Below are positions 19,839 to 29,539 of a stretch of DNA of 64,000 bases, in pieces. Origin of the DNA: Stappia sp. TSB10P1A (lineage in GTDB: Bacteria; Pseudomonadota; Alphaproteobacteria; Rhizobiales; Stappiaceae); the NCBI RefSeq assembly GCF_900185725.1, contig NZ_FYAU01000024.1, positions 62,001 through 126,000 on the forward strand. The letters run 5' to 3'. A program made the position numbers and the translations under genes. Under the pieces are notes generated by a model. It was not told the DNA's origin. It ran no database searches and saw only the letters and a list, made by a program, of their open reading frames with translations. Every line of letters starts with the position of its first letter. Position 1 is the stretch's first letter.

Positions 19839-20768
19839 ATGTCCGAGCCCAGCCTTGCCGCCTCCGGCCGCCTGCGCGCCACCCTGATCGGCCTCACCGC
19901 CGTCTTGATGTGGTCGACCCTCGGCCTGTTCGGCGCCGCCTCGGGTAAGGTGCCGCCCTTCCTGCTCAACGCGCTGTGCTTCGGCCTGTCCGGTCTTGCC
20001 GCGACGCTCTGGCTCGGCCTGACCGGCCGCCTTGCCCGGATGCGCCAGTCGCTCGGGGTGATGGCCTTCGGCACGCTCGGCCTGTTCGGCTTCCATTTCT
20101 TCTACTTCACCGCCATCCGCAACGCCCCGCCGGTCGATGCCAACCTCATCAACTACACCTGGCCGCTGCTGATCGTCGTGTTCTCGGCGCTGCTGCCGGG
20201 CGAAAGGCTCAAGGCCCATCACATCCTCGGCACGCTGCTGGGCCTTGCCGGCGCCGCGCTGCTGGTCACCGGCGGCAAGGGCCTGGCGCTCGATCCCGCC
20301 CATGTGCCGGGCTATCTCGCGGCCTGCGCCTCGGCGCTGTTCTGGTCGAGCTATTCGGTGCTCTCGCGCCGGCTCGGCAAGGTGCCGACGGAGGCCGTCG
20401 CCGGCTTCTGCCTCGGCACCTCGGCCCTGTCGCTCGCCGCCCATCTCGCCGTCGAGACGACCGTCTGGCCGGCAAGCGTCGGCGAATGGGGCGCGGTGCT
20501 GGCGCTCGCCGCCTTCCCGGTCGGCCTTGCCTTCTTCGTCTGGGACATCGGCGTCAAGCGCGGCGACATCCAGGTGCTCGGCGCCGGCGCCTATGCCGCG
20601 CCGGTGCTCTCCACCCTGCTGCTGATCGCCTTCGGCTTCGGCGCCTTCACCACCGTGGTGGCGCTCGCCTGCGCCCTCGTCACTCTCGGCGCGGTGGTCG
20701 CCGCAAAGGACATGATCTTCCGCTCTCCGACGAAAAGACGGCTGGCGGAGGAGGAAACCAGCGCCTAG
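19839..20768 (+). CDS. DMT-superfamily (EamA) transporter, YddG-like
   Basis: A 309-aa inner-membrane protein with about ten hydrophobic helices forming two EamA repeats. The sequence FFYFTAIRNAPPVDANLINYTWPLLIV resembles the aromatic amino-acid exporter YddG and related DMT permeases. The exported compound is unknown. The start at 19839 gives MSEPSLAASGRLRATL just before TM1. It lies 42 nt upstream of the CoA-ester lyase and may be co-transcribed with it. Confidence 0.88.
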   Translation: MSEPSLAASGRLRATLIGLTAVLMWSTLGLFGAASGKVPPFLLNALCFGLSGLAATLWLGLTGRLARMRQSLGVMAFGTLGLFGFHFFYFTAIRNAPPVDANLINYTWPLLIVVFSALLPGERLKAHHILGTLLGLAGAALLVTGGKGLALDPAHVPGYLAACASALFWSSYSVLSRRLGKVPTEAVAGFCLGTSALSLAAHLAVETTVWPASVGEWGAVLALAAFPVGLAFFVWDIGVKRGDIQVLGAGAYAAPVLSTLLLIAFGFGAFTTVVALACALVTLGAVVAAKDMIFRSPTKRRLAEEETSA

Positions 20769-20810
20769 AGGAAGACGCTCACCCGCGCCACCTTGAGGAG
20801 ACGAGGCCCG

Positions 20811-21704
20811 ATGACCGCACCCGCCACGATCCGCCCCCGCCGCAGCGTCCTCTACATGCCCGGCTCCAACGCCCGCGCGCTGGACAAGGCCCGCACGCTG
20901 GATGTCGACGCGCTGATCCTCGACCTTGAGGACGCGGTCGCGCCTGACGCCAAGGAGACCGGCCGCGAACAGATCCGCGAAGCGTTGGCGCAGGGCGGCT
21001 ACGGCCACCGCGAGGTGGTGATCCGCATCAACGGCCTGTCGACGCCCTGGGGGCCGGCCGATCTCGACATGGCGATGGCCGCCCGGCCGGATGCGATCCT
21101 GCTGCCCAAGGTCTCCTCGCCGGCCGATCTGGAGCGCGTCGCGCACAAGCTCAACGCGGCGCGCGTGCCAGCAAACGTCCGGCTCTGGGCGATGATGGAA
21201 ACCCCGCTCGCCATGCTGAACGCCGCCGCCATCGCCGCTTCCGCCGCAAATCCGGAAACGCGGCTTGCCTGCTTCGTCATGGGCACCAACGATTTGGCGA
21301 AGGAAACCCGCGCCGCCCTGGTGCCGGGGCGCGCGCCGATGCGGCCCTGGCTGATGACCTGTCTCGCCGCCGCCAGAGCCTATGGCATCGACATTGTCGA
21401 CGGCGTCTACAACACGCTCGACGACGAGGCCGGCTTTGCCGCCGAATGCCGCGAGGGCGCGGAAATGGGCATGGACGGCAAGACGCTGATCCACCCGAAG
21501 CAGGCCGCCCCCTGCAACGCCGCCTTCAGCCCGGCGGAGGCCGACATCGCCTGGGCGCGCCGCATCATCGCCGAGTTCGAGCGGCCGGAAAACGCCGCCA
21601 AGGGCGCGATCCAGGTCGAGGGCCGCATGGTCGAGCGGCTTCACGCCGAAATGGGCGCCCGCCTCGTCGCCATCGCCGACGCCATCGCCGCGCGCAACGC
21701 CTGA
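20811..21704 (+). CDS. HpcH/HpaI-family CoA ester lyase (citrate lyase beta/malyl-CoA lyase-like)
   Basis: TIM-barrel Mg-dependent lyase/thioesterase family that splits or hydrolyses beta-hydroxyacyl-CoA such as malyl-, citramalyl- or beta-methylmalyl-CoA. It is 297 aa, with RRSVLYMPGSNARALDKA at the N-terminus, ALILDLEDAVAPDAKE (metal-binding Glu/Asp), VVIRINGL, a MMETPLAMLNA motif with the second metal Glu, and GMDGKTLIHPKQ. GAGGAG precedes the ATG at 20811. The exact substrate cannot be assigned. Confidence 0.9.
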   Translation: MTAPATIRPRRSVLYMPGSNARALDKARTLDVDALILDLEDAVAPDAKETGREQIREALAQGGYGHREVVIRINGLSTPWGPADLDMAMAARPDAILLPKVSSPADLERVAHKLNAARVPANVRLWAMMETPLAMLNAAAIAASAANPETRLACFVMGTNDLAKETRAALVPGRAPMRPWLMTCLAAARAYGIDIVDGVYNTLDDEAGFAAECREGAEMGMDGKTLIHPKQAAPCNAAFSPAEADIAWARRIIAEFERPENAAKGAIQVEGRMVERLHAEMGARLVAIADAIAARNA

Positions 21705-21727
21705 TCCAGCAGCAAGGAGCACCCCCC

Positions 21728-21934
21728 ATGAGACTCTATCGCTTCATCACCGGCCCCGACGACAGCGCCTTCTGCCACCGGGTCACCGCCGCGCTCAACA
21801 AGGGCTGGCACCTGCACGGCTCGCCGCAGCTCTCCTTCGACGCGGTGCGCGGGCTGACGATCTGCGGTCAGGCGGTGATCAAGGAAGTCGACGGCGTCGA
21901 CTACGAGCCGGAGATGAAGCTCGGCGACTACTGA
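21728..21934 (+). CDS. DUF1737 domain-containing small protein
   Basis: A 68-aa protein matching the DUF1737 pattern: MRLYRFITGPDDSAFCHRVTAALNKGWHL, then GSPQLSFD and a C-terminal CGQAVIKEV. Function unknown. It follows the lyase by 23 nt with AAGGAG upstream and is probably co-transcribed with it. Confidence 0.88.
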   Translation: MRLYRFITGPDDSAFCHRVTAALNKGWHLHGSPQLSFDAVRGLTICGQAVIKEVDGVDYEPEMKLGDY

Positions 21935-22020
21935 GCGCGTCGCGGCCGGCAACGATATCTTCGCATATCCGGTGTACCGATGAGGCGCCCGCTTGGGGCC
22001 TTATCGGGAGACCGGATCTC

Positions 22021-23271
22021 ATGCAGCTTGCCCGCCTGTTGCCCCGCCGCGCCGTCGCCGTCCTGGCGCTCCTCTTCGGCGGTGCCGTCGCCTCGCCCGG
22101 CGTCAGCGCCGATCAACCCGCCGCGGCGCCTCTTGAGCCCCCCGTCGAGGTCAGCTCCACCGTCAGCTATCAACTGGTCGGCCGGCTCGATGTCGACGCG
22201 CTCAACACGATCCTGAGCGTCGACACGCCGAAATTCTTCGGCATCGAAGTCGCCTACACGCCGGCGACCAATGCCGTGCGCCTCTACCGGGTCACCTATG
22301 GCTCGGTGATCCCCGAACAGGGCAACCGGCCGACTGTGGCCAGCGGCCTGCTGGCGGTGCCGGAGGTCGAGGCGACGCGCCTGCCGCTGGTCTCCTACCA
22401 GCATGGCACGGTCTACGGAAAGGAGCAGGTGCCCTCCTTTGCCGACCAGTCGCCGGAAACCCAGTTGATGATCGCCCAGTTCGCCGGCCAGGGCTATCTG
22501 CTGATCGGCGCGGATTATTTCGGCCTCGGCACCTCGGCGGAGCCGGAGGGCTACATGGTCAAGGCCAGCCACCAGCAGGCGACGCAGGACATGCTCACCG
22601 CCGGCCGCGCGGTGATCGCCCATCTCGGCCTTGCCGATGACGGGCTCTATCTCGGCGGCTGGTCGCAGGGCGGCTTCGTCACCCTCGCCATGCTGGAGCG
22701 GCTGGAGCAGTCCGGCACCGTGGTGAAGGCCACCGCCACCGCCAGCGCGCCGATCGACGTCTTCGCCGCGCTCAACGGCTTTCTCAGCTATCCGCGCGCC
22801 AACGATGCCGACTGGGTCAACAGCCTGTTCATCCTCTCCGCCTTCTCTTTCGAGAACTATTACGGCGTGCCCGGCCTTGCCCGGTCGCTGATCAAGGACG
22901 AGCATTACGAGATGGCGCGCAAGGCCTATGCCCGCGAGCCGGTCGATCCGACGAAGATCCCGACCGACCTGCACGAGCTGCTCAATGCGGACTATTTCGA
23001 CGCCCGCTTCTTCGCCGCCTCGGCCTATGGCCGCCTGGTCGCGGGGACGGAGGTCTATCGCTGGCTCTACGCGACGCCGGTGCGCACCTATTACGGCGAG
23101 GCGGACGAGGCGATCGCCACCGGTCTCGGCCGGCTGGCGATGACCTATCAGCAGGCGATGGGCGCCGGCAATCCGAATGTCGAGGCGGTCACCACCGGCC
23201 CCACCTCGCATCGCGGCACCTTCGCCAGCGCCGTGCCGCAATGGAAGATCTGGTTCGACAGCCTGAACTGA
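22021..23271 (+). CDS. Secreted alpha/beta hydrolase (lipase-like)
   Basis: A 416-aa exported hydrolase. Residues 1-30 form a signal peptide (RR near the start, hydrophobic core, cleavage near SADQ). The nucleophile elbow is GWSQGG. The YGEADEAI motif offers the acid, and SHRGTF near the C-terminus offers the His. The general layout, with SYQHGTVYGKE and GADYFGLG, resembles secretory lipases and plasmid-borne alpha/beta hydrolases. The substrate (ester or lipid) is unknown. It converges on yciB with a 28-nt gap. Confidence 0.85.
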   Translation: MQLARLLPRRAVAVLALLFGGAVASPGVSADQPAAAPLEPPVEVSSTVSYQLVGRLDVDALNTILSVDTPKFFGIEVAYTPATNAVRLYRVTYGSVIPEQGNRPTVASGLLAVPEVEATRLPLVSYQHGTVYGKEQVPSFADQSPETQLMIAQFAGQGYLLIGADYFGLGTSAEPEGYMVKASHQQATQDMLTAGRAVIAHLGLADDGLYLGGWSQGGFVTLAMLERLEQSGTVVKATATASAPIDVFAALNGFLSYPRANDADWVNSLFILSAFSFENYYGVPGLARSLIKDEHYEMARKAYAREPVDPTKIPTDLHELLNADYFDARFFAASAYGRLVAGTEVYRWLYATPVRTYYGEADEAIATGLGRLAMTYQQAMGAGNPNVEAVTTGPTSHRGTFASAVPQWKIWFDSLN

Positions 23272-23299
23272 CGGCGGGACGAGGCCGCCGCCGGCACTT

Positions 23300-23944
23300 T
23301 CAGCCGGCGCGGTCCGTCTCGTCCTCCAGCGCGTGGCGCTGGATCAGCGGCAGTTGGAACAGGGTGAAGGCGATGGTGATCGGCATCACGCCGAACACCT
23401 TGAACGACACCCAGAAGTCGGTGGAGAAGGCCCGCCAGACCACCTCGTTGAGTACGGCGAGGAAGAAGAAGAAGAGCCCCCAGCGGAAGGTCAGCTTGCG
23501 CCAGCCGTCATCGTCGAGGCGGAAGACGCTGTCGAAGACATAGCCGAGCAGCGCCTTGCCGAACAGCAGCCCGCCGAGCAGCACCGAGCCGAACAGCGCG
23601 TTGACGATGGTCGGCTTGAGCTTGATGAACAGCTCGTCATGCAGCCACAGGGTCAGCGCGCCGAACACCAGCACGACGATGCCGGAGACCACCGGCATCA
23701 CCGGCAGGCGCCGCGTCAGCGCATAGGAAACGGCCAGCGACACGGTGATCGCCACCATGAACACGGCGGTGGCGAGAAAGATCGGCGCGCCCAGCACGGA
23801 CAAGGCCGGATACCGCTCGTAGAGCAGGTCTCCGCGCGCATTGGCGAGGAAGAACAGGACCAGCGGCCCCAGTTCCAGCGCCAGCTTCAGGAGCGGCGAC
23901 AGCTCCTTGCGGCCCGGCGCGTTGGGTCCCTGTTCGAATTCCAT
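23300..23944 (-). CDS. yciB: Inner-membrane-spanning protein YciB (septation protein A)
   Basis: A 214-aa polytopic membrane protein of the YciB/IspA family, linked to septation and envelope upkeep. The landmarks are [52 protein letters not shown] and [16 protein letters not shown]. Its start overlaps the ftsY stop by one base (TGATG), so translation is coupled; ftsY-yciB order is common in Hyphomicrobiales. Confidence 0.95.
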   Translation of the reverse strand: MEFEQGPNAPGRKELSPLLKLALELGPLVLFFLANARGDLLYERYPALSVLGAPIFLATAVFMVAITVSLAVSYALTRRLPVMPVVSGIVVLVFGALTLWLHDELFIKLKPTIVNALFGSVLLGGLLFGKALLGYVFDSVFRLDDDGWRKLTFRWGLFFFFLAVLNEVVWRAFSTDFWVSFKVFGVMPITIAFTLFQLPLIQRHALEDETDRAG

Positions 23945-25194
23945 CAGCTCTCCGTTTCCTTGCCGGCGATGGCGGAGGCAAACTCCTCCGCGGTAAAGGG
24001 TTCGAGATCGTCGATGCCCTCGCCGACGCCGATGAAATGCACCGGCAGGGCATGTTTCGCGGCGATGGCGACGAGGATGCCGCCGCGTGCGGTGCCGTCG
24101 AGCTTGGTCATCACGAGGCCGGTGACGCCGGCCGTGCGGCCGAAGATCTCGACCTGGTTCATGGCGTTCTGGCCGGTCGTCGCGTCCAGCGTCAGCAGCA
24201 CGCTGTGCGGGGCGGACGGATCGTGCTTGCGGATCACCCGCACCACCTTCTCCAGTTCCGCCATCAGCTCGGCGCGGTTCTGCAGCCGCCCGGCGGTGTC
24301 GATCAGGAGCACGTCGCTGCCCGCCGCGCGCGCCGCCTGCATGGCGTCGAAGACGAGGCCGGCCGCATCGGCGCCGGTGTCGCGGGCAATCACCGGCGCA
24401 CCGGTGCGCGCGCCCCAGATCTTCAACTGTTCGACGGCGGCGGCGCGGAACGTGTCGCCGGCCGCCAGCATCACCTTGCGGCCCTCGGCGGTCAGTTTCG
24501 CCGCCAGCTTGCCGATGGTCGTGGTCTTGCCGGTGCCGTTGACGCCGACCACCAGCACCACATGCGGCTTGTGCCCGGTCTCGACGACCAGCGGCCGGGC
24601 CACCGGCGCCAGCACCTTGGTCACTTCCTCGGCCAGGATCCGGCGCACCTCGTCCGGCGAAATCTGCTTGTTGAAGCGGCCCTCGGCAATGCGCTCGGTG
24701 ATCGCCATCGCCGTCTCGACGCCGAGATCGGCCTGGATCAGCAGGTCCTCCAGCTCCTCCAGCGTCGCCGCGTCGAGCTTGCGCTTCGTGAAGAGCGAGG
24801 AGATGCCCCCGGTCAGCGAGGCGGAGGAGCGCGACAGGCCCGCCGTCAGCCGCGACAGCCAGGAGCGGCGCGGCGCCGGCTCGGACCCGGCCTCGGGCTC
24901 CGGCTGTGTCTCGGGGTCTTCGGCGGGCTCTTCGGCGAGCGCCTCGACGGGTGCCTCGGCGAGCGGCTCGACAGGCTCTTCAACAGCCGCGTCGGCCGCC
25001 GGCTCGTCGGCCGCAGCATCGGGCAGGCCGTCCGGCCGGACCTCGGGAAAGGCTTCAGGCACTGCTTCGGGCGCCGCCTCGGCGCCAGCCCCGGTCTCCG
25101 GCAGGGGTGCGCCCGTCTCCGGCGTTTCGGGGCGCGGTGGCGCCTCCCGTCCGCCGAACAGGCGTCCGAGGAACCCGCGTTTCTGCTCGCTCAT
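23944..25194 (-). CDS. ftsY: Signal recognition particle receptor FtsY
   Basis: Membrane-associated GTPase that docks SRP-ribosome complexes at the translocon. The 416-aa protein has an acidic, Glu/Ala/Pro-rich N-terminal A region (about residues 15-105, with repeated E-P-A-E blocks) followed by the NG domain: [39 protein letters not shown] and [10 protein letters not shown]. It lies 4 nt downstream of mtaB. All GTPase motifs are intact. Confidence 0.97.
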   Translation of the reverse strand: MSEQKRGFLGRLFGGREAPPRPETPETGAPLPETGAGAEAAPEAVPEAFPEVRPDGLPDAAADEPAADAAVEEPVEPLAEAPVEALAEEPAEDPETQPEPEAGSEPAPRRSWLSRLTAGLSRSSASLTGGISSLFTKRKLDAATLEELEDLLIQADLGVETAMAITERIAEGRFNKQISPDEVRRILAEEVTKVLAPVARPLVVETGHKPHVVLVVGVNGTGKTTTIGKLAAKLTAEGRKVMLAAGDTFRAAAVEQLKIWGARTGAPVIARDTGADAAGLVFDAMQAARAAGSDVLLIDTAGRLQNRAELMAELEKVVRVIRKHDPSAPHSVLLTLDATTGQNAMNQVEIFGRTAGVTGLVMTKLDGTARGGILVAIAAKHALPVHFIGVGEGIDDLEPFTAEEFASAIAGKETES

Positions 25195-25198
25195 GCCG

Positions 25199-26485
25199 TC
25201 ATGCCGCCTGTCGACCGGTGGTTACGCCGAGTAAGTGCCGCCCGGTATGCCCGGCAATGCGCAGCCTGACAAGGTCGCCCGCCGCCTTGCCGTCCGCGGC
25301 CTCGGGCGAGAACTCCACCTGGGTGAACTGTTCGCTGCGCCCCAGCCCCTCGCGCTCGATCAGGACCTGCCGCTCGCGCCCCTGCTCGGCTTCCAGATGC
25401 GCGAGCAGCGCCGCCTCGCCCTTGTCGCGCAGCCGCGCGGCCCGCTCCTTCACCACCTGGCGCGGAAGCTGCGGCATGCGCGCCGCCGGCGTGCCCTTGC
25501 GCGGCGAGAACGGGAAGACATGCAGATGCGTCAGCCCGCAATCGTCGACGATGGCCAGCGAATTGGCGAACATCGCCTCGGTCTCGGTCGGGAAGCCGGC
25601 GATGATGTCGGCGCCGAACACCACGTCCGGGCGCAGCCGGCGCACCTCCTCGCAAAAGCCGATCGTGTCGGCGCGCAGGTGCCGCCGCTTCATCCGCTTG
25701 AGGATCATGTCGTCGCCGGCCTGCAGCGACAGGTGCAGATGCGGCATCAACCGCTCTTCCTCGGCGATCGCCCGCATCAACGCCGGGTCCGCCTCGATGG
25801 AATCGATGGAGGACAGCCGCAGCCGGTCGAGCCCCGGCACCAGCTTGAGGATCTTGGTCACGAGGTCGCCGAGCTTCGGCGCCCCCGGCAGGTCGGCGCC
25901 GTAGCTGGTGATGTCGACGCCGGTCAGCACCACTTCCCGGTAACCGTTGTCCGCGAGCCGTGCGATCTGGTCGACGACGACGCCCATCGGCACAGAGCGC
26001 GAATTGCCGCGCCCGAACGGGATGATGCAGAAGGTGCAGCGATGGTCGCAGCCGTTCTGCACCTGCACGAAGGCGCGCGCCCGGCCTTCCAGCCCGTCGA
26101 TCAGGTGCTCGGCCGTCTCGCGCACGCTCATGATGTCGTTGACGCGGATCTTCTCGCTGTCGTCGAGGCCGAATTGCGCGACGCGGCCGTAGGAGGCGCG
26201 CTCCAGCTTCTCCGAATTGCCGAGGACGAGGTCGACCTCCGCCATGCCGGCGAAGGTCGCGGCCTCGGTCTGGGCGGCGCAGCCGGTGACGATGATGCGC
26301 GCGCCCGGATTGTCGCGCCGCGCCTTGCGGATCGACTGGCGCGCCTGGCGCACCGCCTCCGCCGTCACCGCGCAGGTGTTGATCAGGATCGCGTCCTTGA
26401 GGCCGGCGGCCTCCGCCTCGCGCTTCATCACCTCGGATTCGTAGGCATTGAGGCGGCAGCCGAATGTGACGACGTCGATGCTCAC
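25199..26485 (-). CDS. mtaB: tRNA t6A37 methylthiotransferase MtaB
   Basis: Radical-SAM enzyme that converts t6A37 of tRNA to ms2t6A. The 428-aa protein carries the three N-terminal cluster cysteines (Cys10, Cys38, Cys69) and the radical-SAM triad CDHRCTFC (Cys146, 150, 153), then a TRAM-like C-terminal domain. The start is GTG at 26485 and its GTGA overlaps the dapF stop by 4 nt. The order dapF-mtaB-ftsY-yciB is therefore one tightly packed unit. Confidence 0.96.
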   Translation of the reverse strand: MSIDVVTFGCRLNAYESEVMKREAEAAGLKDAILINTCAVTAEAVRQARQSIRKARRDNPGARIIVTGCAAQTEAATFAGMAEVDLVLGNSEKLERASYGRVAQFGLDDSEKIRVNDIMSVRETAEHLIDGLEGRARAFVQVQNGCDHRCTFCIIPFGRGNSRSVPMGVVVDQIARLADNGYREVVLTGVDITSYGADLPGAPKLGDLVTKILKLVPGLDRLRLSSIDSIEADPALMRAIAEEERLMPHLHLSLQAGDDMILKRMKRRHLRADTIGFCEEVRRLRPDVVFGADIIAGFPTETEAMFANSLAIVDDCGLTHLHVFPFSPRKGTPAARMPQLPRQVVKERAARLRDKGEAALLAHLEAEQGRERQVLIEREGLGRSEQFTQVEFSPEAADGKAAGDLVRLRIAGHTGRHLLGVTTGRQAA

Positions 26486-27390
26486 CGGACCACCTCGAGG
26501 ATCGGCCGGTCGCCGGGCGCGGTCTTCTCGAAGGTCAGCGTCTCCGGGTCGAGCAGCCCCTCGAACTCCACCTCGGTGTCGCCGGTCATCAGGATGTGGT
26601 CATCGCTCTCGCGCCACTCGATGTCGAGCGGCCCGCCCGGCAGCAGCACCCGCACCTTGCGCCCGGTGCGCAGGTCGCGCGCGGCGGCAACACCGACGGC
26701 GCAGGCCGCCGTGCCGCAGGCCCTTGTCAGCCCGACGCCGCGCTCCCACACCCGGATCTCGACCTCCTTGTCCGACAGGACATGGGCGAGCGAGATGTTC
26801 GCCCGCTCCGGAAACATCGGATGGTTTTCCAGCATCGGCCCGATGCGCGAAAGATCGTAGGCATCCAGATCGCGCACCCAGAAGATCGCATGCGGATTGC
26901 CGACATTGACCACCGAGGGCGTGTGCAGGATCGGCGCGTCGATCGGCCCGATCTGCAGCTCGATCGCCCGCGTGTCGTGGAATTCTTCGGCCAGCGGGAT
27001 CTCGTTCCAGGCAAAGCGCGGCCGGCCCATGTCCACCGTGACCCGGCGCGGACTGTCCGTCGCCAGGGCCTTCAGCAGCCCGGCATTGGTCTCGATGGTC
27101 GCGGCCGGATTGCCGCTCTCCTCCATCAAGAGCCGGCCGATGCAGCGCGTGGCATTGCCGCAGGCGTCGACCTCGCCGCCGTCGCGGTTGTGGATGCGCA
27201 TGAAGGCATCCGCCCCGGCGGGGCTGCGCTCCACCGTGATCATCTGGTCGAAGCCGATGCCGCCATCCCGCGCGCCGATCCGGCGGATCGCTTGCGGATC
27301 GAGGCGCACGGGGGCCTCACGGGCATCCCAGACAACGAAATCGTTGCCGAGCCCGTTCATCTTCAGAAAGGGAATCCTGCGCTCGCTCAT
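26482..27390 (-). CDS. dapF: Diaminopimelate epimerase
   Basis: Interconverts LL- and meso-diaminopimelate for lysine and peptidoglycan synthesis. It is 302 aa, with both catalytic cysteines: Cys77 in DACGNATRC and Cys225 in TRACGTAAC. The N-terminal KMNGLGNDFVV is also typical. The start ATG at 27390 is the family start; the frame extends upstream without conservation. First gene of the dapF-mtaB-ftsY-yciB unit. Confidence 0.97.
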   Translation of the reverse strand: MSERRIPFLKMNGLGNDFVVWDAREAPVRLDPQAIRRIGARDGGIGFDQMITVERSPAGADAFMRIHNRDGGEVDACGNATRCIGRLLMEESGNPAATIETNAGLLKALATDSPRRVTVDMGRPRFAWNEIPLAEEFHDTRAIELQIGPIDAPILHTPSVVNVGNPHAIFWVRDLDAYDLSRIGPMLENHPMFPERANISLAHVLSDKEVEIRVWERGVGLTRACGTAACAVGVAAARDLRTGRKVRVLLPGGPLDIEWRESDDHILMTGDTEVEFEGLLDPETLTFEKTAPGDRPILEVVR

Positions 27391-27743
27391 CGCGAAAATC
27401 GTCCATCTCGCCGCCCGCCGCCTGTCGCGCGGGGCAGGCCATCTGCGGCGCGCCACCCGATATCGGGCAAGGCGCGACCGGCCGTTCCCGTCTATATGGC
27501 GGAAAAGGCCGCGCGGTTCCAGTCTTCGCGTGTTTCGCCCGATTTTCCCTCGGCTGTTATGTCTGCACCTGTCCCTCCCAGCGTCCTCCCGGGCAAGCAT
27601 CGCGCGACCCGGGATCGGAGAGGCAGGGGCGGTTGTGGCCGCGTTCGCGAACCCGCCTCAGACGCCCTCGGCTCGCCGGTCCCGCATCTCCGCTTCGCTG
27701 CGTGCGGGATGACGTGAGGAGAGGGTATTGCACAGTCCCATAT
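27391..27743. other. Intergenic region with dispersed hairpin repeats upstream of dapF
   Basis: A 353-nt gap without a gene. It contains one copy of a 48-nt dispersed repeat (27582-27629) whose core is the hairpin TCCCGGG-14 nt-CCCGGGA (27587-27614), and a second hairpin TCCCGCA-16 nt-TGCGGGA at 27680-27709. Related elements recur at 32.7-33.5 kb. The dapF promoter should also lie here but no clear one was found. Confidence 0.65.
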
Positions 27744-28661
27744 TCAGCGCCGGGCACCCTCGCGGATGAAGGTGCCGTTCTGCAGTTCGCTCACCGCCTG
27801 GATCAGCTCCTGGCGGGTGTTCATGACGATCGGCCCGTGCCAGGCCACCGGCTCGCGGATCGGCGCGCCGGAGACCAGCAGGAAGCGGATGCCGTTCGGC
27901 CCGGCGGTCACGGTCACCTCGTCGCCGGTGCCGAAGCGCACCAGGGTGCGGTCGCCGCTCTCGTCGCGCACATGCACCTCTTCGCCGTCGACCTCCTTCT
28001 CCAGCAGCACGCCGAAGGGCTGCGAGGCATCGCGAAACGTGCCCGAGCCCTCGAAGATATAGGCGAAGGCCTTGCGATAGGTGTCGACCTTGAAGCGCTT
28101 GGTGCGCCCGGCCGGCACGAAGATGTCGGCATAGTTCGGGTCGGCGGCGATGCCGTCGACCGGGCCGCGCCGGCCCCAGAACTCGCCGCAGATGACGCGC
28201 ACATGGGTGCCGTCGTCGTCGGTGATTTCCGGGATCTCGGTCGAGGGCACGTCCTGGTAGCGTGGGCTGGTCATCTTCAGCGCGGAGGGCAGGTTGGCCC
28301 AGAGCTGGAAGCCGTGCATCCGCCCCTTGGCGTCGCCCTTCGGCATCTCCTGGTGCATGATGCCGCTGCCGGCGGTCATCCACTGGATGTCGCCCGCCCC
28401 CAGCATGCCCTGGTTGCCGAGACTGTCGCCATGATCGACGGTGCCGGCCAGAACATAAGTAATGGTCTCGATGCCGCGATGCGGATGCCAGGGAAAGCCG
28501 GCCTTGTAGTCCTGCGGCCGCTCGTTGCGGAAATCGTCGAACAGCAGGAACGGGTCGAGCGCAGTCGGATCGCCGAAGCCGAAGGCGCGGTGCAGCTTGA
28601 CGCCGGCACCTTCCAGCGTCGGCTTTGCCGTCTCCAGATGGGTCACGGGTCTGACGGACAT
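27744..28661 (-). CDS. Pirin family protein
   Basis: A 305-aa bicupin. The N-terminal cupin keeps all four iron ligands: His59 and His61 (WHPHRG), His103 and Glu105 (IMHQEMP). Bacterial pirins include quercetinases and redox-responsive regulators, so no single reaction is assigned. The start at 28661 (MSVRPVTHLE) is the family start; 19 codons upstream in frame are unconserved in type. Transcribed from a 140-nt gap below the L,D-transpeptidase gene. Confidence 0.93.
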   Translation of the reverse strand: MSVRPVTHLETAKPTLEGAGVKLHRAFGFGDPTALDPFLLFDDFRNERPQDYKAGFPWHPHRGIETITYVLAGTVDHGDSLGNQGMLGAGDIQWMTAGSGIMHQEMPKGDAKGRMHGFQLWANLPSALKMTSPRYQDVPSTEIPEITDDDGTHVRVICGEFWGRRGPVDGIAADPNYADIFVPAGRTKRFKVDTYRKAFAYIFEGSGTFRDASQPFGVLLEKEVDGEEVHVRDESGDRTLVRFGTGDEVTVTAGPNGIRFLLVSGAPIREPVAWHGPIVMNTRQELIQAVSELQNGTFIREGARR

Positions 28662-28801
28662 GGGACTTCGCCTTTCTCCCGCCCTCTGCAAGGCGGGCGT
28701 TGCGGATCGTTTCGCCAAAGATAGGCGCCCTGCCCCATCGTAACAGTGCCCGGCCGCTGGACGCAGTGTTCAACCCTGGAAGACCAATCGCGCCCCGCCG
28801 T

Positions 28802-29374
28802 TCAGCCGATCTCGATGGCCGCCCCCGGGCCGCAGGCGGCGAGCAGGATCTCCATGTCCGGCCGCGCCACCGCGACGCAGCCTTCCGTCGGCGTGTAGCC
28901 GGGCCGCGCCAGGTGAAAGAAGATGGCGCTGCCGAGTCCCGGCACCGCCGGATGGAGGTTGCAGTCGAGCACCACGAGGATGTCATAGAGCGGATCGTCC
29001 CGCCACAGCACCTCGTGCGAGGCGGCACAGGGCAGCGGCACCAGCGCGTTGTAGCGCGGATGGCCCGGCGCGTCGCACCAGCCGGCGCGCGGCAGCGGCG
29101 CAACCGGCAGGGCCGAGCGCGGCCGCTCGCCCCGGTCGCGGCGATAATAGACCTGCAGCAGCTCGAAGCGTCCGGCCGGCGTGGCCCCGTCGCCCTCGCG
29201 CTTGAAGCGGGAAATCCCGCCGCGCCCTATTGCACACGGCACCACGATCCCGCCGAACTGCAGCACCCCGCGCGTGGCAAGCGCCGAAAGCGTGCGGACC
29301 CGCAAGGTCTCGCCCCGTTCTCCCTCCCGCGGCAGGGCGGGGCGGCGGCGCGGCGCGACAAGGTCCAGCGTCAT
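28802..29374 (-). CDS. L,D-transpeptidase (YkuD) family protein
   Basis: A 190-aa single YkuD domain. L,D-transpeptidases crosslink peptidoglycan or attach lipoproteins to it via a Cys nucleophile. The signature is FFHLARPGYTPTEGCVAVA with His154 and Cys166. The usual SHGC is TEGC here, so the residue before the Gly-Cys is Glu rather than His. No signal peptide is evident at this start, which is odd for a periplasmic enzyme, although homologues of this short type also lack one as far as I recall. Confidence 0.85.
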   Translation of the reverse strand: MTLDLVAPRRRPALPREGERGETLRVRTLSALATRGVLQFGGIVVPCAIGRGGISRFKREGDGATPAGRFELLQVYYRRDRGERPRSALPVAPLPRAGWCDAPGHPRYNALVPLPCAASHEVLWRDDPLYDILVVLDCNLHPAVPGLGSAIFFHLARPGYTPTEGCVAVARPDMEILLAACGPGAAIEIG

Positions 29375-29539
29375 GGCGGATGCGTCCTCACACGGGTCTC
29401 AAGGTTGCGTGAGCAGGATGTGTTGGCGCAAGCCGGGCTTTGCGTCAATCCGCCCTCGCGCAATCGTGTCCGCTTGCTTATGTCAGGAAAACCGGTGCAG
29501 ATTCCGCGCCATGCCCTTCGCTCAGGAAAGGACACGTCC

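Noticed and set aside
27391-27743. tRNA or small-RNA gene upstream of dapF
   Set aside because: No tRNA arm sequences are present; the hairpins belong to a dispersed repeat family.
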